This document shows positions 8,139 to 16,601 of a DNA stretch of 64,000 nt, piece by piece. The translations under genes were made by a program, and so were the position numbers. A model generated the notes under the pieces. It was not told the origin of the DNA. It saw only the letters and a program-made list of their open reading frames with translations, and ran no database searches. The stretch's first letter is position 1, and every line of letters begins with the position of its first letter. The stretch comes from Gilvimarinus sp. DA14 (GTDB lineage: Bacteria > Pseudomonadota > Gammaproteobacteria > Pseudomonadales > Cellvibrionaceae), in NCBI RefSeq assembly GCF_024204685.1, contig NZ_CP100350.1, forward strand, positions 310,001 to 374,000. The letters run 5' to 3'.

Positions 8139-8719
8139 GTGAAATTCAGAACTGACAAGGAGACGTTAAAGACAGTCGCTATTCTTGTGCTTTTGCCTTT
8201 GTTGGCTTTATCGATTGTTCGTGAGGTGTTTGTTAGCCGTTTTTTATTAGATATGACGACGGAAAGTATGGAAAATTTTACCGAGGGAAGACGTATAGAG
8301 CGTCAGGTCGATTTTTCCACGAGTCGAACTTACATCGATCGTTTGAGAGCAATAACACGCGAGAGGTTCTCTATAGCCTTTACAAGGCTGCAATGGACGA
8401 TATTCAGTGCGTAGATGAAGCTGTATCGCAATGTATTGCTCCGGGAAACCGCGAAGAGTTTAACGCTAAGTACGAGGCCTTTATGGCTCGCGAGTGTGAT
8501 AATAACTTTTACCCGGCCTGCCTGTCTTACGGTGATTTCCTATCTCAGCGTGATGATTTTGACCTTGCTAGCAAAGCTTATGTGAAAGCCGCGAACAATG
8601 GTAACGAGGCAGCCACCTCGCGCTTGTATTACTTGTACAGTAATCAACATTGGGACGGCCACTCTGATGAAAAATCCGAATATTGGCTGGATCGGTTGAC
8701 TGCAGAGCAACCAAATTGA
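8139..8719 (+). pseudogene. Membrane-anchored repeat protein gene interrupted by a frameshift
   Basis: Two overlapping frames read as one protein if one base is restored near 8360-8368. Frame 1 (GTG 8139 to 8414) gives a short cytoplasmic start, a membrane helix (TVAILVLLPLLALSIVREVF) and a hydrophilic stretch up to AITRE. The other frame then continues VLYSLYKAAMDDIQCVDEAV and ends, at 8719, in a Sel1/TPR-like region (ACLSYGDFLSQRDDFDLASK). The ATG at 8393 that would start the second frame alone has no ribosome site. Either a true pseudogene or a one-base sequencing error. Function unknown. Confidence 0.55.
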
Positions 8720-8799
8720 TCTCGGGTGGGCGGGTTTACGCAGTAGCGGCTATATCTTTATCTGTAGTTTTCCTCGCTTTTGTTGTAATTGAGTGAAAA

Positions 8800-10116
8800 T
8801 TATAAGTCCAATCTAAAATTTCCCTCTATTTCTTTAAGCAAACTTTTGGGTACGGCATGTTCGGTGGCGAGCGTTTTCCATTTACTTACGCTGTCGCAGG
8901 TTTGCTCTAACGTTTGGTCGATTTTCTTACGGGTGAATAGGGGGCTTATTTTGCTCAGGCTGTACAAGTCGTCGCGGGTGAACTGGTCGCGTTTACCGTT
9001 TAAGGTCATCCAGTGGCTGTTAACCCAGCGGCTGCCGGGTTTGTAGCTGTAGGCGATGTCGTAGGCCGGGGCCAGACGCCAGGTGTTGTCTTGCAGGGTG
9101 AAGGCGAAGTTTTTGGCGTGGTCGTCGTGGTTGCGCGCGACAACGTTAAACACCAAACGCTTTAGCAGTTGTTCGGCGTCTTCGGCTGGCAGTTTCAGCT
9201 GCCGCGCCACTTCAAATAATTCGGCGTAGGAAAAAGAGCCGGGCATTTTGTAGTTCACGTGAGCCAGGCCGTTTAGGGTTTGCACGTGTATTTTATCGTT
9301 GCCTGTGCGGTCAAAGCGCTGGGTGATAAAGTGGCGCCGCTCGCCCTCGTTGATTAAATGGCAGGGCATCATATTAATGTCGCAGATTTTGGCCATTAAG
9401 TAGTACACATATTCCATGGCGCCAAAACCCATGGGGTCGCCAAAGGTTTCGCGGTCGGCATTGTGTTCGCTGACGCCGTCGAATTTCATGATGTAGTGCT
9501 CAAAGCCTTCTGGCACCCGCGCCTGGCCAGAGCGCACCTGGGTAAAGTCTTTATTAAAGGCCAGCACGGCCTTAGGGCGTGCGCCGCCCGCGCTCATGCC
9601 CACAGAGAGTAACGCCAGCATGGCTTCGCGCTCGTCGCTGCCATCGCTTTGCAGGGAAACCTTAAATTCTTCGCGCTGGTCCAGAATTTCCTGCGCAATC
9701 GTCACCAGTTGTTCCACTTCAACCTGGGTGGACGCATTCAGACTTTTTAAGCGGGTGGCCGGATGGTATTCCAGCGCCCCCATGCCCCGACGGCCGGTGT
9801 ATTGCAGTCTCTGCAAGGGGGTGATGTCGGCGGTCTGTTTGCCCTGGCTGGCGACCCAGGCGTTAAGTACCGCGTTGCCAAAGTCGTCGGGCAGCGAGTC
9901 GGCAATCATTCCCGGCAGGCCTTTAAAGGTGTGAAAGTCCAGCTCGGGGAAGGTGTAAATACGCCGCGCCAGCGGCATTTTCAAGGGCGACAGCTCGATG
10001 CCAGTTTTGATAAAGCTCTGGGTGTATTCAAACGCGCCCAGGCCTGTGGCAGTATCAAAGCTTACCGCACCCACCTCGTGTTCACCGTAGGTGACAGCCA
10101 CCACTTCCATTACCAT
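8800..10116 (-). CDS. HipA-like serine/threonine kinase (toxin of a type II toxin-antitoxin pair)
   Basis: 438 residues, HipA size. Visible motifs are the N-terminal HipA_N region (GLPGMIADSLPDDFGNAVL), the nucleotide-binding GGARPK at 177-182, FITQRFDR near 263-270, the catalytic-loop-like NHDDHAKN at 329-336 and the metal-binding AYDIAYS at 351-357. HipA kinases phosphorylate translation targets such as GltX; the substrate here is unknown. The ATG at 10116 lies inside the antitoxin's last codons, and another ATG at 10110 overlaps its stop (TAATG), so translation is coupled either way. Whether it belongs to HipA or a HipT-like subtype cannot be settled here. Confidence 0.9.
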   Translation of the reverse strand: MVMEVVAVTYGEHEVGAVSFDTATGLGAFEYTQSFIKTGIELSPLKMPLARRIYTFPELDFHTFKGLPGMIADSLPDDFGNAVLNAWVASQGKQTADITPLQRLQYTGRRGMGALEYHPATRLKSLNASTQVEVEQLVTIAQEILDQREEFKVSLQSDGSDEREAMLALLSVGMSAGGARPKAVLAFNKDFTQVRSGQARVPEGFEHYIMKFDGVSEHNADRETFGDPMGFGAMEYVYYLMAKICDINMMPCHLINEGERRHFITQRFDRTGNDKIHVQTLNGLAHVNYKMPGSFSYAELFEVARQLKLPAEDAEQLLKRLVFNVVARNHDDHAKNFAFTLQDNTWRLAPAYDIAYSYKPGSRWVNSHWMTLNGKRDQFTRDDLYSLSKISPLFTRKKIDQTLEQTCDSVSKWKTLATEHAVPKSLLKEIEGNFRLDL

Positions 10117-10436
10117 GCGCTGGGCTCCTCGTCGTGCTCATCTTTACGGCTGCCGGAGGCGCGCTTGCGCTTTTTGCCCTGTAGTTTGGCCAATTGCACC
10201 GGAGAGACGGGCGGGGGAGGCAAAAAGTTATCCAGCTGCGCGGCCTGATCAAGTGCGTGCATAATGGCAACAAACACCTCCAGAGTCGCTTGGCCCTTTT
10301 CGGCGTTTAACACCGCTTTGCGGGTAACACCCGCGCGCTCGGCGGTCTCCACCTGGGTCAGGTCGAGGTTAAGGCGCGCCTGCTTTAGGCGTTCGCCCAG
10401 ATCGGCGGCGGTGATTGTGTCGTTGCTTTGTCTCAT
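10110..10436 (-). CDS. HipB-like XRE-family antitoxin/repressor
   Basis: 108 residues with an XRE helix-turn-helix at about 12-66 (LGERLKQARLNLDLTQVETA, RAGVTRKAVLNAEKGQATLE), then a basic, proline-rich C-terminal extension (LPPPPVSPVQ, GKKRKRASGSRK). It should neutralise the adjacent HipA-like kinase and repress the operon. It is longer than E. coli HipB (88 residues) because of the tail. Palindromes upstream are candidate operators. Confidence 0.88.
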   Translation of the reverse strand: MRQSNDTITAADLGERLKQARLNLDLTQVETAERAGVTRKAVLNAEKGQATLEVFVAIMHALDQAAQLDNFLPPPPVSPVQLAKLQGKKRKRASGSRKDEHDEEPSAW

Positions 10437-10498
10437 AAAGTGCTAAAAGTCGAATTTTGTTGCGGTATTCTATGTTTGTGTTCCTAATATAGCACTTT
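10437..10498. promoter_or_regulatory. Candidate hipBA promoter/operator
   Basis: AAAGTGCTA (10437-10445) touches the antitoxin start codon, and its exact inverse TAGCACTTT lies at 10490-10498, where it runs into AAGTGG to form a second, tighter near-palindrome. Between them, on the minus strand, TAGAAT could be a -10. The arrangement fits autorepression by the XRE protein; this is inference. Confidence 0.5.
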
Positions 10499-10551
10499 AA
10501 GTGGTGTTTTTGTAAGTCCTTTATAAGGGATTTATTGGCTGAAACACCAAT

Positions 10552-10575
10552 TAAAGTTCCAAATATTGAACTTTA
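10552..10575. promoter_or_regulatory. Perfect palindrome TAAAGTTC-N8-GAACTTTA
   Basis: 8 bp arms separated by 8 bp. The spacing matches the known E. coli HipB operator architecture (TATCC-N8-GGATA) and the arms resemble the AAAGTGC half-sites at 10437-10498. It lies about 115 bp upstream of the antitoxin start. A role as a secondary operator is a guess. Confidence 0.4.
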
Positions 10576-11015
10576 TGGTGGGGTTCGTGCTTTTACTGGT
10601 CGTTAACCGTCTATTGGTCTGAGCTTTTTTTCGTGATGCGCATTTTGCCGACGGCTTCAGGTGAAGATTCCGCGCCCGTTTCACAGTTTTCAGCCTAAGC
10701 TCGGTGTTGGCCGTGGCTTGGGGCACCCTTGTTGTTTTTCATACTTCACCTGGGCGATCTTCCAGCCTTGGGCTGGGGGGCGCTGGTTTAATCTGCACAG
10801 CGACAAATGGTAAGGCGACTTTTCGGCTGTTGTCCCTCGGGGTGTGTGTTATTGCCAGCGATCTTCTATTTTAAAAAGCTCGGCAAAATGTCATTCCCTG
10901 GGTTCGTTATCGTTTAAAAATAGTCCTCGTCAAGCAGCAAGGTTCTTATGCTTGTCTTGCGACCTCTTCACTAAAGGTGTGATACTGAAAAGCACACTCA
11001 ACTTCTTAGCACTCT
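10576..11015. other. 440 bp without a recognisable gene
   Basis: No open frame here has a ribosome site and protein-like composition. A pair of inverse octamers (AGGTGAAG near 10660, CTTCACCT near 10744) could close a long stem, and CTTCCAGCCTTGGGCTGGGG has local symmetry. I cannot match it to a known structured RNA. It ends in the promoter region of the DUF6231 gene. Confidence 0.4.
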
Positions 11016-11492
11016 ATGTCCGAATCAAATCAAGCGCTAGCTAATATCATCGACGCTTGCCAACCCCAAACAATCGTTGTCCTAGGTGACACAAGTGAAG
11101 CCTTGGCACAGCGGTGGTCGGAGCATCATTCCTGTAAGGTTACTTGTCTTGCGCCGGGCGATACAAAAGAAGGCTTGGCGCTTTCCGAGATACAGGATCT
11201 TGCCTTGGTGACCGAGACACTTGAGCACATAGATCACATCCAGGGGCAAACGTTAATCGGCCTGCTGCGCAATTACGGTACTCGCCAGATTGCGGTACTC
11301 GTGAGTGAGAAAAGCGGTTGGAGTAAAAGCGATTTTATCGGCTTGGGTTTTAAAAGGCAGGCGCAGTTGGAAGAGGGTGGCGAGGCCTTGGCTCTCTACA
11401 CCTATAATATCAGCAACTATAACCATAAACGCGCCTGGAATAACCCGCGCTTTTGGGCCAACCCGGAAATGTGGGATAAAGCTCGTTGGTAG
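11016..11492 (+). CDS. DUF6231 family protein
   Basis: 158 residues. The N-terminal half looks like a Rossmann-type fold (IIDACQPQTIVVLGDTSEAL ... DLALVTETLEHI), reminiscent of a methyltransferase without its full SAM motif. The C-terminus carries the family's hallmark aromatic block (NNPRFWANPEMWDKARW). I recognise it as the DUF6231 family of Pseudomonas and relatives; its function is unknown. The ATG at 11016 has no strong ribosome site. A zinc-ribbon gene follows 36 bp later. Confidence 0.75.
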   Translation: MSESNQALANIIDACQPQTIVVLGDTSEALAQRWSEHHSCKVTCLAPGDTKEGLALSEIQDLALVTETLEHIDHIQGQTLIGLLRNYGTRQIAVLVSEKSGWSKSDFIGLGFKRQAQLEEGGEALALYTYNISNYNHKRAWNNPRFWANPEMWDKARW

Positions 11493-11528
11493 GCGTGCTT
11501 AATACAATAATAATTATCACGGAGTTGT

Positions 11529-11821
11529 ATGTCGCACCAATGCCCGAGCTGCTGGCACGTCTTTACAAGTCAGCAGGCGCTATGCGAAGAGTGGCGCAAT
11601 CCAGAAAAATCCTTCGGGTGCCCTCATTGCGGTTACTATATCCGCAAAGACTTGAGTCCCAATATCCGTCAATCCGTTTGGGTGGGTGTTATGGCGGGGG
11701 GAGTTACAACACCCGCGCGAATGGCACGGTCAGAAACCTGGACGTGTGGTACCAGGCCTTTTCTGAGGGCCCGGACGATGCGCTGTATCTGCCAAGAGAA
11801 CAGCGGATTAGCACATGGTAA
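11529..11821 (+). pseudogene. Zinc-ribbon protein gene with a -1 frameshift at a G6 run
   Basis: Starts at the ATG at 11529 after ACGGAG. The N-terminus is a double-CxxC zinc ribbon (CPSCWHVF ... CPHCGYYI). At GGGGGG (11696-11701) the frame leaves the protein-like reading: the original frame continues with unconvincing sequence to 11843, whereas adding one G gives MAGGSYNTRANGT and then NLDVWYQAFSEGPDDALYLP, ending at the TAA at 11819-11821. The restored product would have about 97 residues. A homopolymer sequencing error, a mutation, or phase variation could each explain it. Confidence 0.55.
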
Positions 11822-11846
11822 GCATTTTTTTAAAAGGGTATAGTGC

Positions 11847-12617
11847 GTGACGATGAGCAATACGGCAGCTAAGCCTTTGGTGAGGGGGCTGGAGCGCCCC
11901 GGCGATGACTTCCCGTTTTATGCGGGCCAGCCCGTCACAATATCTACCCGCCAGTGGTTGATGGTATTGGCTGCAGTGGCCTTGGGTTTTACCTGCTTGA
12001 CACTTAATGTTCCCGTACTGACCGGTGACCCGGGTATTTTAATTCGCACCCTGTTGTTTCCCGCTATTCCCCTTGCGGTTCTGCGATACGTCGCTGGCCC
12101 CCATTGGCGGAGTCTGTTTCGTAGGCTTCGCGCGGCAGATTTCGGTTGGATGCTGGCTTTTGCCCTGTTGAATTTGGTGGTGAGTTCGTTGGTGGGCGTG
12201 TTGGTGATCAAGCTTTTCGGCGCCGACCAGAATATTGCGGTGCAAACCTTGGCCGACCAAAGTCTGGCGCAGCGCGAATGGTTTTTTCTGCGCAGTATTC
12301 CCCAGCTTTTTGGGGAAGAGGTTCTGACGATACTGCCGCTGCTGGCTATTTTGTATTTAGGCCACCAGCGTTTGGGGTTGTCCCGTACCAAGGCGGTGTT
12401 ACTGGCCTGGTTGCTTTCATCCGTTATCTTTGGTCTGGTTCATCTGCCATCTTACAACTGGAATTGGCTCCAGTGTGTGCTGGTGATTGGCACGGCTCGA
12501 TTGGTGTTGACGCTCGCCTACATTAAAACCAAAAATATTCTGGTTTCTACCGGCGCTCACATTATTAACGATTGGGTGATTTTCGGTATCGTGCTGCTAG
12601 GGGCAACTAAGGGGTAA
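11847..12617 (+). CDS. CPBP family intramembrane protease (Abi/CAAX-like)
   Basis: 256 residues with about six to eight membrane helices. The CPBP active-site motifs are present: EE at 157-158 (FGEEVLTILPLL), FGLVHL with H199, and GAHIIND with H238 and N241. The Arg often found four residues after EE is absent (EEVLTI). Start is GTG at 11847, preceded by AAAAGGG; the ATG at 11853 is an alternative. CPBP proteases cleave in the inner membrane, and some process bacteriocin precursors or give immunity; the substrate is unknown. Confidence 0.85.
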   Translation: MTMSNTAAKPLVRGLERPGDDFPFYAGQPVTISTRQWLMVLAAVALGFTCLTLNVPVLTGDPGILIRTLLFPAIPLAVLRYVAGPHWRSLFRRLRAADFGWMLAFALLNLVVSSLVGVLVIKLFGADQNIAVQTLADQSLAQREWFFLRSIPQLFGEEVLTILPLLAILYLGHQRLGLSRTKAVLLAWLLSSVIFGLVHLPSYNWNWLQCVLVIGTARLVLTLAYIKTKNILVSTGAHIINDWVIFGIVLLGATKG

Positions 12618-12619
12618 TG

Positions 12620-12648
12620 AAAAAAGGCCGACACCACAGGGGTGTCGG
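12620..12648 (-). terminator. Rho-independent terminator of the GH9 gene
   Basis: CCGACACC-ACAG-GGTGTCGG stem with, on the minus strand, GCC and then TTTTTT. It lies just beyond the GH9 stop and directly after the convergent CPBP gene, for which it may also serve. Confidence 0.85.
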
Positions 12649-12675
12649 CGCAAGGCTCACATTTCCACGCAAAAA

Positions 12676-15270
12676 CTACTTTTCTAACAAGGCCTGGGCG
12701 GCGTGGGTCAAAAACAAATAGCGGCTGCCCATAGGAATCACATACTCATTCTGTCCCCAAAAGAAGGGCCAATTGCTTTTGTTTTCGGGTAAGTCCGGTG
12801 CCAATACCAGTACCCCGGGCACAACCCCGCCGGGAATATAGGAAAAGTCCGCGCGGTTGCTGCCGTAGGCAGCGGTTTGCGACTCGGCGCCGATACCCGA
12901 GGCAAAAGAGTAGTTAGAGTCCGGGTGGGTGCCGTAAATATAATTCAGGCTGCGGAATACCAAGTCTTTTTCTACGATCTCGGGGAAGGCTTTGTTCAGC
13001 CAGTAGTTGGTGATACCAAAACCCATAACGGTGCCGTTACCGGCCCAGCCACCGCGAGTAATGGGGACACCGTAGGGGTTATCTTTTTCGATTTCGCTAA
13101 TGCCCTCGCGATATTCGCGCGCCAGGGTTTCCAGCTCGGTGGCGTAGGCGTCATCCATATAGGGCAGAGCGGCGACTAGCATGGTGACGTTTTCACCGTG
13201 AAAGTTTTCTTTTACCTGGGGCAGTAGCTCGCGCACCGCGTCCGCGTACTTTTGCTCTTGGGTGGCGAGCAATAATTCCACTGCCGCTTTCAGGTGCTCT
13301 TCTTCCAACTGGCCGCCGGTGGTATTGCCAAAGCGGTAGGTGTTGGGTTCGCGGCCCGCTTCGTAATCCCACACTTTTTTCGCCGTTTCCAGGCTTTCGG
13401 CGGCGAGATCTGCGTTTAGCGACCCCAATACTCGGCTGGCACCGGCCAGGGCGGCGGCCGAGCCATAGTTAAGGGCAGTGGTATTGCTGGTAAAGGCCCA
13501 ACGGTCGTCAAAGCGGCCACTGTGAGTGCCGTTTTCGGGCATCAGGTCTTCACCGGCGGTGGGGTCTACAGTCGAGGGCTCGTACATATCGCCCACGGCG
13601 CGTTCATCGGCGTGGGGGTCCATGCTGGCGTCGTAAACCATATTGTCGGTTTTGGTGGAGCCATCGCCCAAGTGGGGGTACTGGTATAAACGCCCGGCGA
13701 CAATACCCGGAATGGCGTGGCCAATGGCGCGATGCTGGGCAATCAGCGCCAGGGTGCCGTGTTCAATCTGCTGCAGAATATCCTGCTGGCCGTCCGGGCG
13801 ATTTATTTGAGTGAATTTTTTCGCTTGGTCGACGGTGGTGTTGTCGCGCTCAATGCCAAATTCTTCCACCGCATGCACCAGCCCTTGCACTGTGTGGTAT
13901 TGCGACTGAGTGCGAATGTCGTAGTCACCGGCGTCGTACCAGCCACCGTAGTTTAAGCCGTCAATATGTTCAAAGGGCGCAAAGTCTGTGTCCAGGTTTT
14001 CATCGTGGGCGTAGAGGTCAAAGTGCTCGTAGCTGGGTGGCGCCTGCAGGGCATCGTCCATGTGCGAGCGACCATGCCAGACGCGGTAGGCCTCGCGCAC
14101 TAGCATATGGTCCATTTGCACCGGAAAGAAAAAGTCCAAGGTCGGCTGCCAGACTTTGGTCAGCACATCTTCACTGATGGGGAAGGCGTTACCGGTCTGC
14201 TTGCCGTAGCGCAATTGATACAGGCCGGGTTCATCAACCTCGGAGAAGTCGAAGGTGAGGTACTGATAGCGAAGATAATCGCCCCAGGGTTTGGGTTTGC
14301 CGCTTAGGGCCACTTCTGTGCTGCCGTCGGCGTTGACACGCAGAAGCTGGATGTTGCTTTCGGGGCTATCGTTAGGGTCCAGCTCAATCACCGCTTGCTT
14401 GGATTGCGCTGGGTGATAGCCTACCTGTGAATAGCCCACCACGGGTTCGCGCACCCAGTCAGGGATGGCGCTAATCTCTATGTCCCATTCCACCACTTTA
14501 CCGCTAGCGCCGGCCGGAATCATATCGCGAACCACATACCAGCCGTTTTGTGCCTTGGTACGACCATCAAATAGCATCAACTCGCCATCACCCAGGCTTT
14601 CTTTAATGGTTACGCGGCGTTCGTCATCCTCGGGCGCCAGTACCAGGGTTTTACCCCGAGCAAAGGGCGTGGGTTCGGTTAAGCCGTCATCGTTTATTAA
14701 CATGCCGTCGGTGGTGGAGGCAGAGCGTGGGAATTGGCCCGGCTTGCCGTCGGCCAAATAGGTTTTATCCCAGTATTCAGCGGGCACAAATTCCATATTA
14801 AAGCCGGCTTTGCCTTCCAATTCGGGCGGTAATGGCTGGTCTAAATGCACACTGACAGTCACACCCGTGGCGTTTGCGCTAGCCTGCACGCGGTAGCTAA
14901 AGTCGTGCTCGGGGTAGGCCAGTTCGGTGGTGATGGTGCCGGTTTGCGGGTCGACATCGCGGTCGACAAACTGCCCCATACCGTCCCACTGCTCGGGGGT
15001 GTGTAACAGACGAACATCACCGTTGGTGGCGGTGCGCTCGCCGTGTTGAACAATTTCAATACCCGCGGTTTTAGAATCAAAAAACAGGCCGCCCGGTTTG
15101 CTGGAAAAGGCAAAAACATCCACGGCGGCCGAGTCAAAATACTCTTTGTCGTTAATGCTAAAGACTGACTTCTGACTCGATGTGGGTTGGCTGGCGCAGG
15201 CGGCGAGCAGGGTGGTTCCGGCAATGGCGGCCGCCAATGGGCGCCAATTAAAACGGGTGTGGCTATACAT
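12676..15270 (-). CDS. Glycoside hydrolase family 9 lipoprotein (endoglucanase-like)
   Basis: 864 residues from the ATG at 15270, which AAGGAG precedes; the longer GTG frame to 15294 would place the ribosome site inside the gene. Lipobox LLAACAS gives a lipidated Cys at about residue 25, so the enzyme is membrane-tethered. A large N-terminal region of ~260 residues precedes the Ig-like CelD_N module (VVGYSQVGYHPAQSKQ, about 275-365) and the (alpha/alpha)6 GH9 domain. Catalytic motifs are WYDAGDYD (DAGD at ~446-449) and WGQNEYVI near the C-terminus (Glu ~842). GH9 enzymes are mostly inverting beta-1,4-glucanases, with some exo-glucosaminidases; the substrate cannot be assigned. No carbohydrate-binding module is evident. 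Confidence 0.9.
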   Translation of the reverse strand: MYSHTRFNWRPLAAAIAGTTLLAACASQPTSSQKSVFSINDKEYFDSAAVDVFAFSSKPGGLFFDSKTAGIEIVQHGERTATNGDVRLLHTPEQWDGMGQFVDRDVDPQTGTITTELAYPEHDFSYRVQASANATGVTVSVHLDQPLPPELEGKAGFNMEFVPAEYWDKTYLADGKPGQFPRSASTTDGMLINDDGLTEPTPFARGKTLVLAPEDDERRVTIKESLGDGELMLFDGRTKAQNGWYVVRDMIPAGASGKVVEWDIEISAIPDWVREPVVGYSQVGYHPAQSKQAVIELDPNDSPESNIQLLRVNADGSTEVALSGKPKPWGDYLRYQYLTFDFSEVDEPGLYQLRYGKQTGNAFPISEDVLTKVWQPTLDFFFPVQMDHMLVREAYRVWHGRSHMDDALQAPPSYEHFDLYAHDENLDTDFAPFEHIDGLNYGGWYDAGDYDIRTQSQYHTVQGLVHAVEEFGIERDNTTVDQAKKFTQINRPDGQQDILQQIEHGTLALIAQHRAIGHAIPGIVAGRLYQYPHLGDGSTKTDNMVYDASMDPHADERAVGDMYEPSTVDPTAGEDLMPENGTHSGRFDDRWAFTSNTTALNYGSAAALAGASRVLGSLNADLAAESLETAKKVWDYEAGREPNTYRFGNTTGGQLEEEHLKAAVELLLATQEQKYADAVRELLPQVKENFHGENVTMLVAALPYMDDAYATELETLAREYREGISEIEKDNPYGVPITRGGWAGNGTVMGFGITNYWLNKAFPEIVEKDLVFRSLNYIYGTHPDSNYSFASGIGAESQTAAYGSNRADFSYIPGGVVPGVLVLAPDLPENKSNWPFFWGQNEYVIPMGSRYLFLTHAAQALLEK

Positions 15271-15498
15271 GAGTGTCTCCTTGTTATTGTGCACTTTCTG
15301 TTGTTATGTTCAGTGTGACTATATGGAAATAAGATAGCGCAAATTTGAGACGATTGCGATAGCCAGAGATTCAGCGAAAGATTGGACGCCAGACTTTACG
15401 GGGCGGGGGCTGCGGAAGGTTTTAGGGGGATAAAGCCTAGGATAAGGTTTGTAAATTTTTACCTTTTCGCCCTAAGCGGGTAAGGCGCGAGCAAGGGG

Positions 15499-16593
15499 TC
15501 AGCTTGAGAGAAATACAAAGGGCAGGTTTGCCCCGGCAATCCCCGAGCCCGCCATGGCCCAGGAGATAGCCACCAGCACCGAGACAACAAAAAAGTAGAG
15601 CCCGGCGCACACCGTCATGCCATAGGTGTTCATGGGCACCTGGCGTTGATACTCCTTGCTGCCGCTGGCGAGTAAATCAACCGCGCCTAAAATGCCAAAA
15701 AACACCAGCAGAGTAAATCCGAAGGCGGCGGCTCCGGCCACCAGTACGGCGCTCAAGGCCAGCATAATAATATGACCGAGTTTGCCGGGTTTGCTGTAGG
15801 CAATGGCTTTAATCGCCTGACCGCCATCCAGTGGGACAATAGGCAACAAATTAAAAATATTTAATAGCAAGCTAACGGCGGCGAAAATCGCGAGAGTTTG
15901 GTTGCCGGTTAACAGCCAGGCAAGCCAGCCAGCAACAGCACCGGCGCCGCCCACAATCGGGCCTGCCATGGAAATTTTATAATCCTGCCAGCGGGTTTTG
16001 GCCTGTTCACTGACCGCCGCGCCGCCCAAAAAGGGAATAAGGTAAATACCTTTTACCTTTAACCCACACTGGCGCATGGCCATCACATGGCCAAACTCGT
16101 GAATAAACAGTGCGGCGATAATGCAAATGGCCACTTCCAGGTTAAACAGCCAGGCCCACCCGGCCAGAGCGGTACCGGCGAGCGCGGCTTTTAGCGCGCC
16201 CGCGCTTTTGATCAATTTAAAAAATAATCCGAATAGGGCAATGCCGTGATTTTTTACCGCGTCGGTGGCTTTACTTTCAACGTTGTGTGAGCTGGATTTT
16301 GATTCAGTCGCATTGAATGGATTTAGCTCTCCGGTGATAACTGATTGGCCTTCGGCTAACACCTGCTGGCCCGAAAGAATACGGTAGTTGCAGTTGCGGG
16401 CGGTGTTATCCAGGGAATACTCGAGGGTAACTGTGCCATGGCCCGGCAAGTGAAAGGCGTGCACGCCGTGCCATTCACGGCGCAGGTTTAAAGACACTAC
16501 CTTGTCGTCCAGGCGCAGCTCATCCAGAGAACTCTGCAAGCGCCGCAGCTTTAATATATGGCCTTCAAGTTCAAGGTTTAGCAGCTCGGTCAT
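15499..16593 (-). CDS. Site-2-protease-like M50 metalloprotease with a novel N-terminal domain
   Basis: 364 residues. Residues 1-110 form a soluble beta-rich domain (HILKLRRLQSSLDELRLDDK, GHGTVTLEYSLDNTARNCNY) that I do not recognise. Several membrane helices follow, with the zinc motif HEFGH at 165-169 and NLLPIVPLDGG at 248-258, whose Asp256 is the third ligand. Regulated intramembrane proteolysis is the family function. The gene starts 8 bp after batD, so it is the last cistron of the Bat/MoxR operon. PDZ domains typical of RseP are absent. Confidence 0.85.
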   Translation of the reverse strand: MTELLNLELEGHILKLRRLQSSLDELRLDDKVVSLNLRREWHGVHAFHLPGHGTVTLEYSLDNTARNCNYRILSGQQVLAEGQSVITGELNPFNATESKSSSHNVESKATDAVKNHGIALFGLFFKLIKSAGALKAALAGTALAGWAWLFNLEVAICIIAALFIHEFGHVMAMRQCGLKVKGIYLIPFLGGAAVSEQAKTRWQDYKISMAGPIVGGAGAVAGWLAWLLTGNQTLAIFAAVSLLLNIFNLLPIVPLDGGQAIKAIAYSKPGKLGHIIMLALSAVLVAGAAAFGFTLLVFFGILGAVDLLASGSKEYQRQVPMNTYGMTVCAGLYFFVVSVLVAISWAMAGSGIAGANLPFVFLSS

Positions 16594-16601
16594 TGGTTAA
16601 C

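Noticed and set aside
9763-10248. 161-codon plus-strand frame across the hipA/hipB junction
   Set aside because: Antisense to two well-supported genes; no ribosome site.
10532-10726. 64-codon minus-strand frame upstream of hipBA
   Set aside because: No ribosome site, and it overlaps operator-like palindromes; composition is not protein-like.
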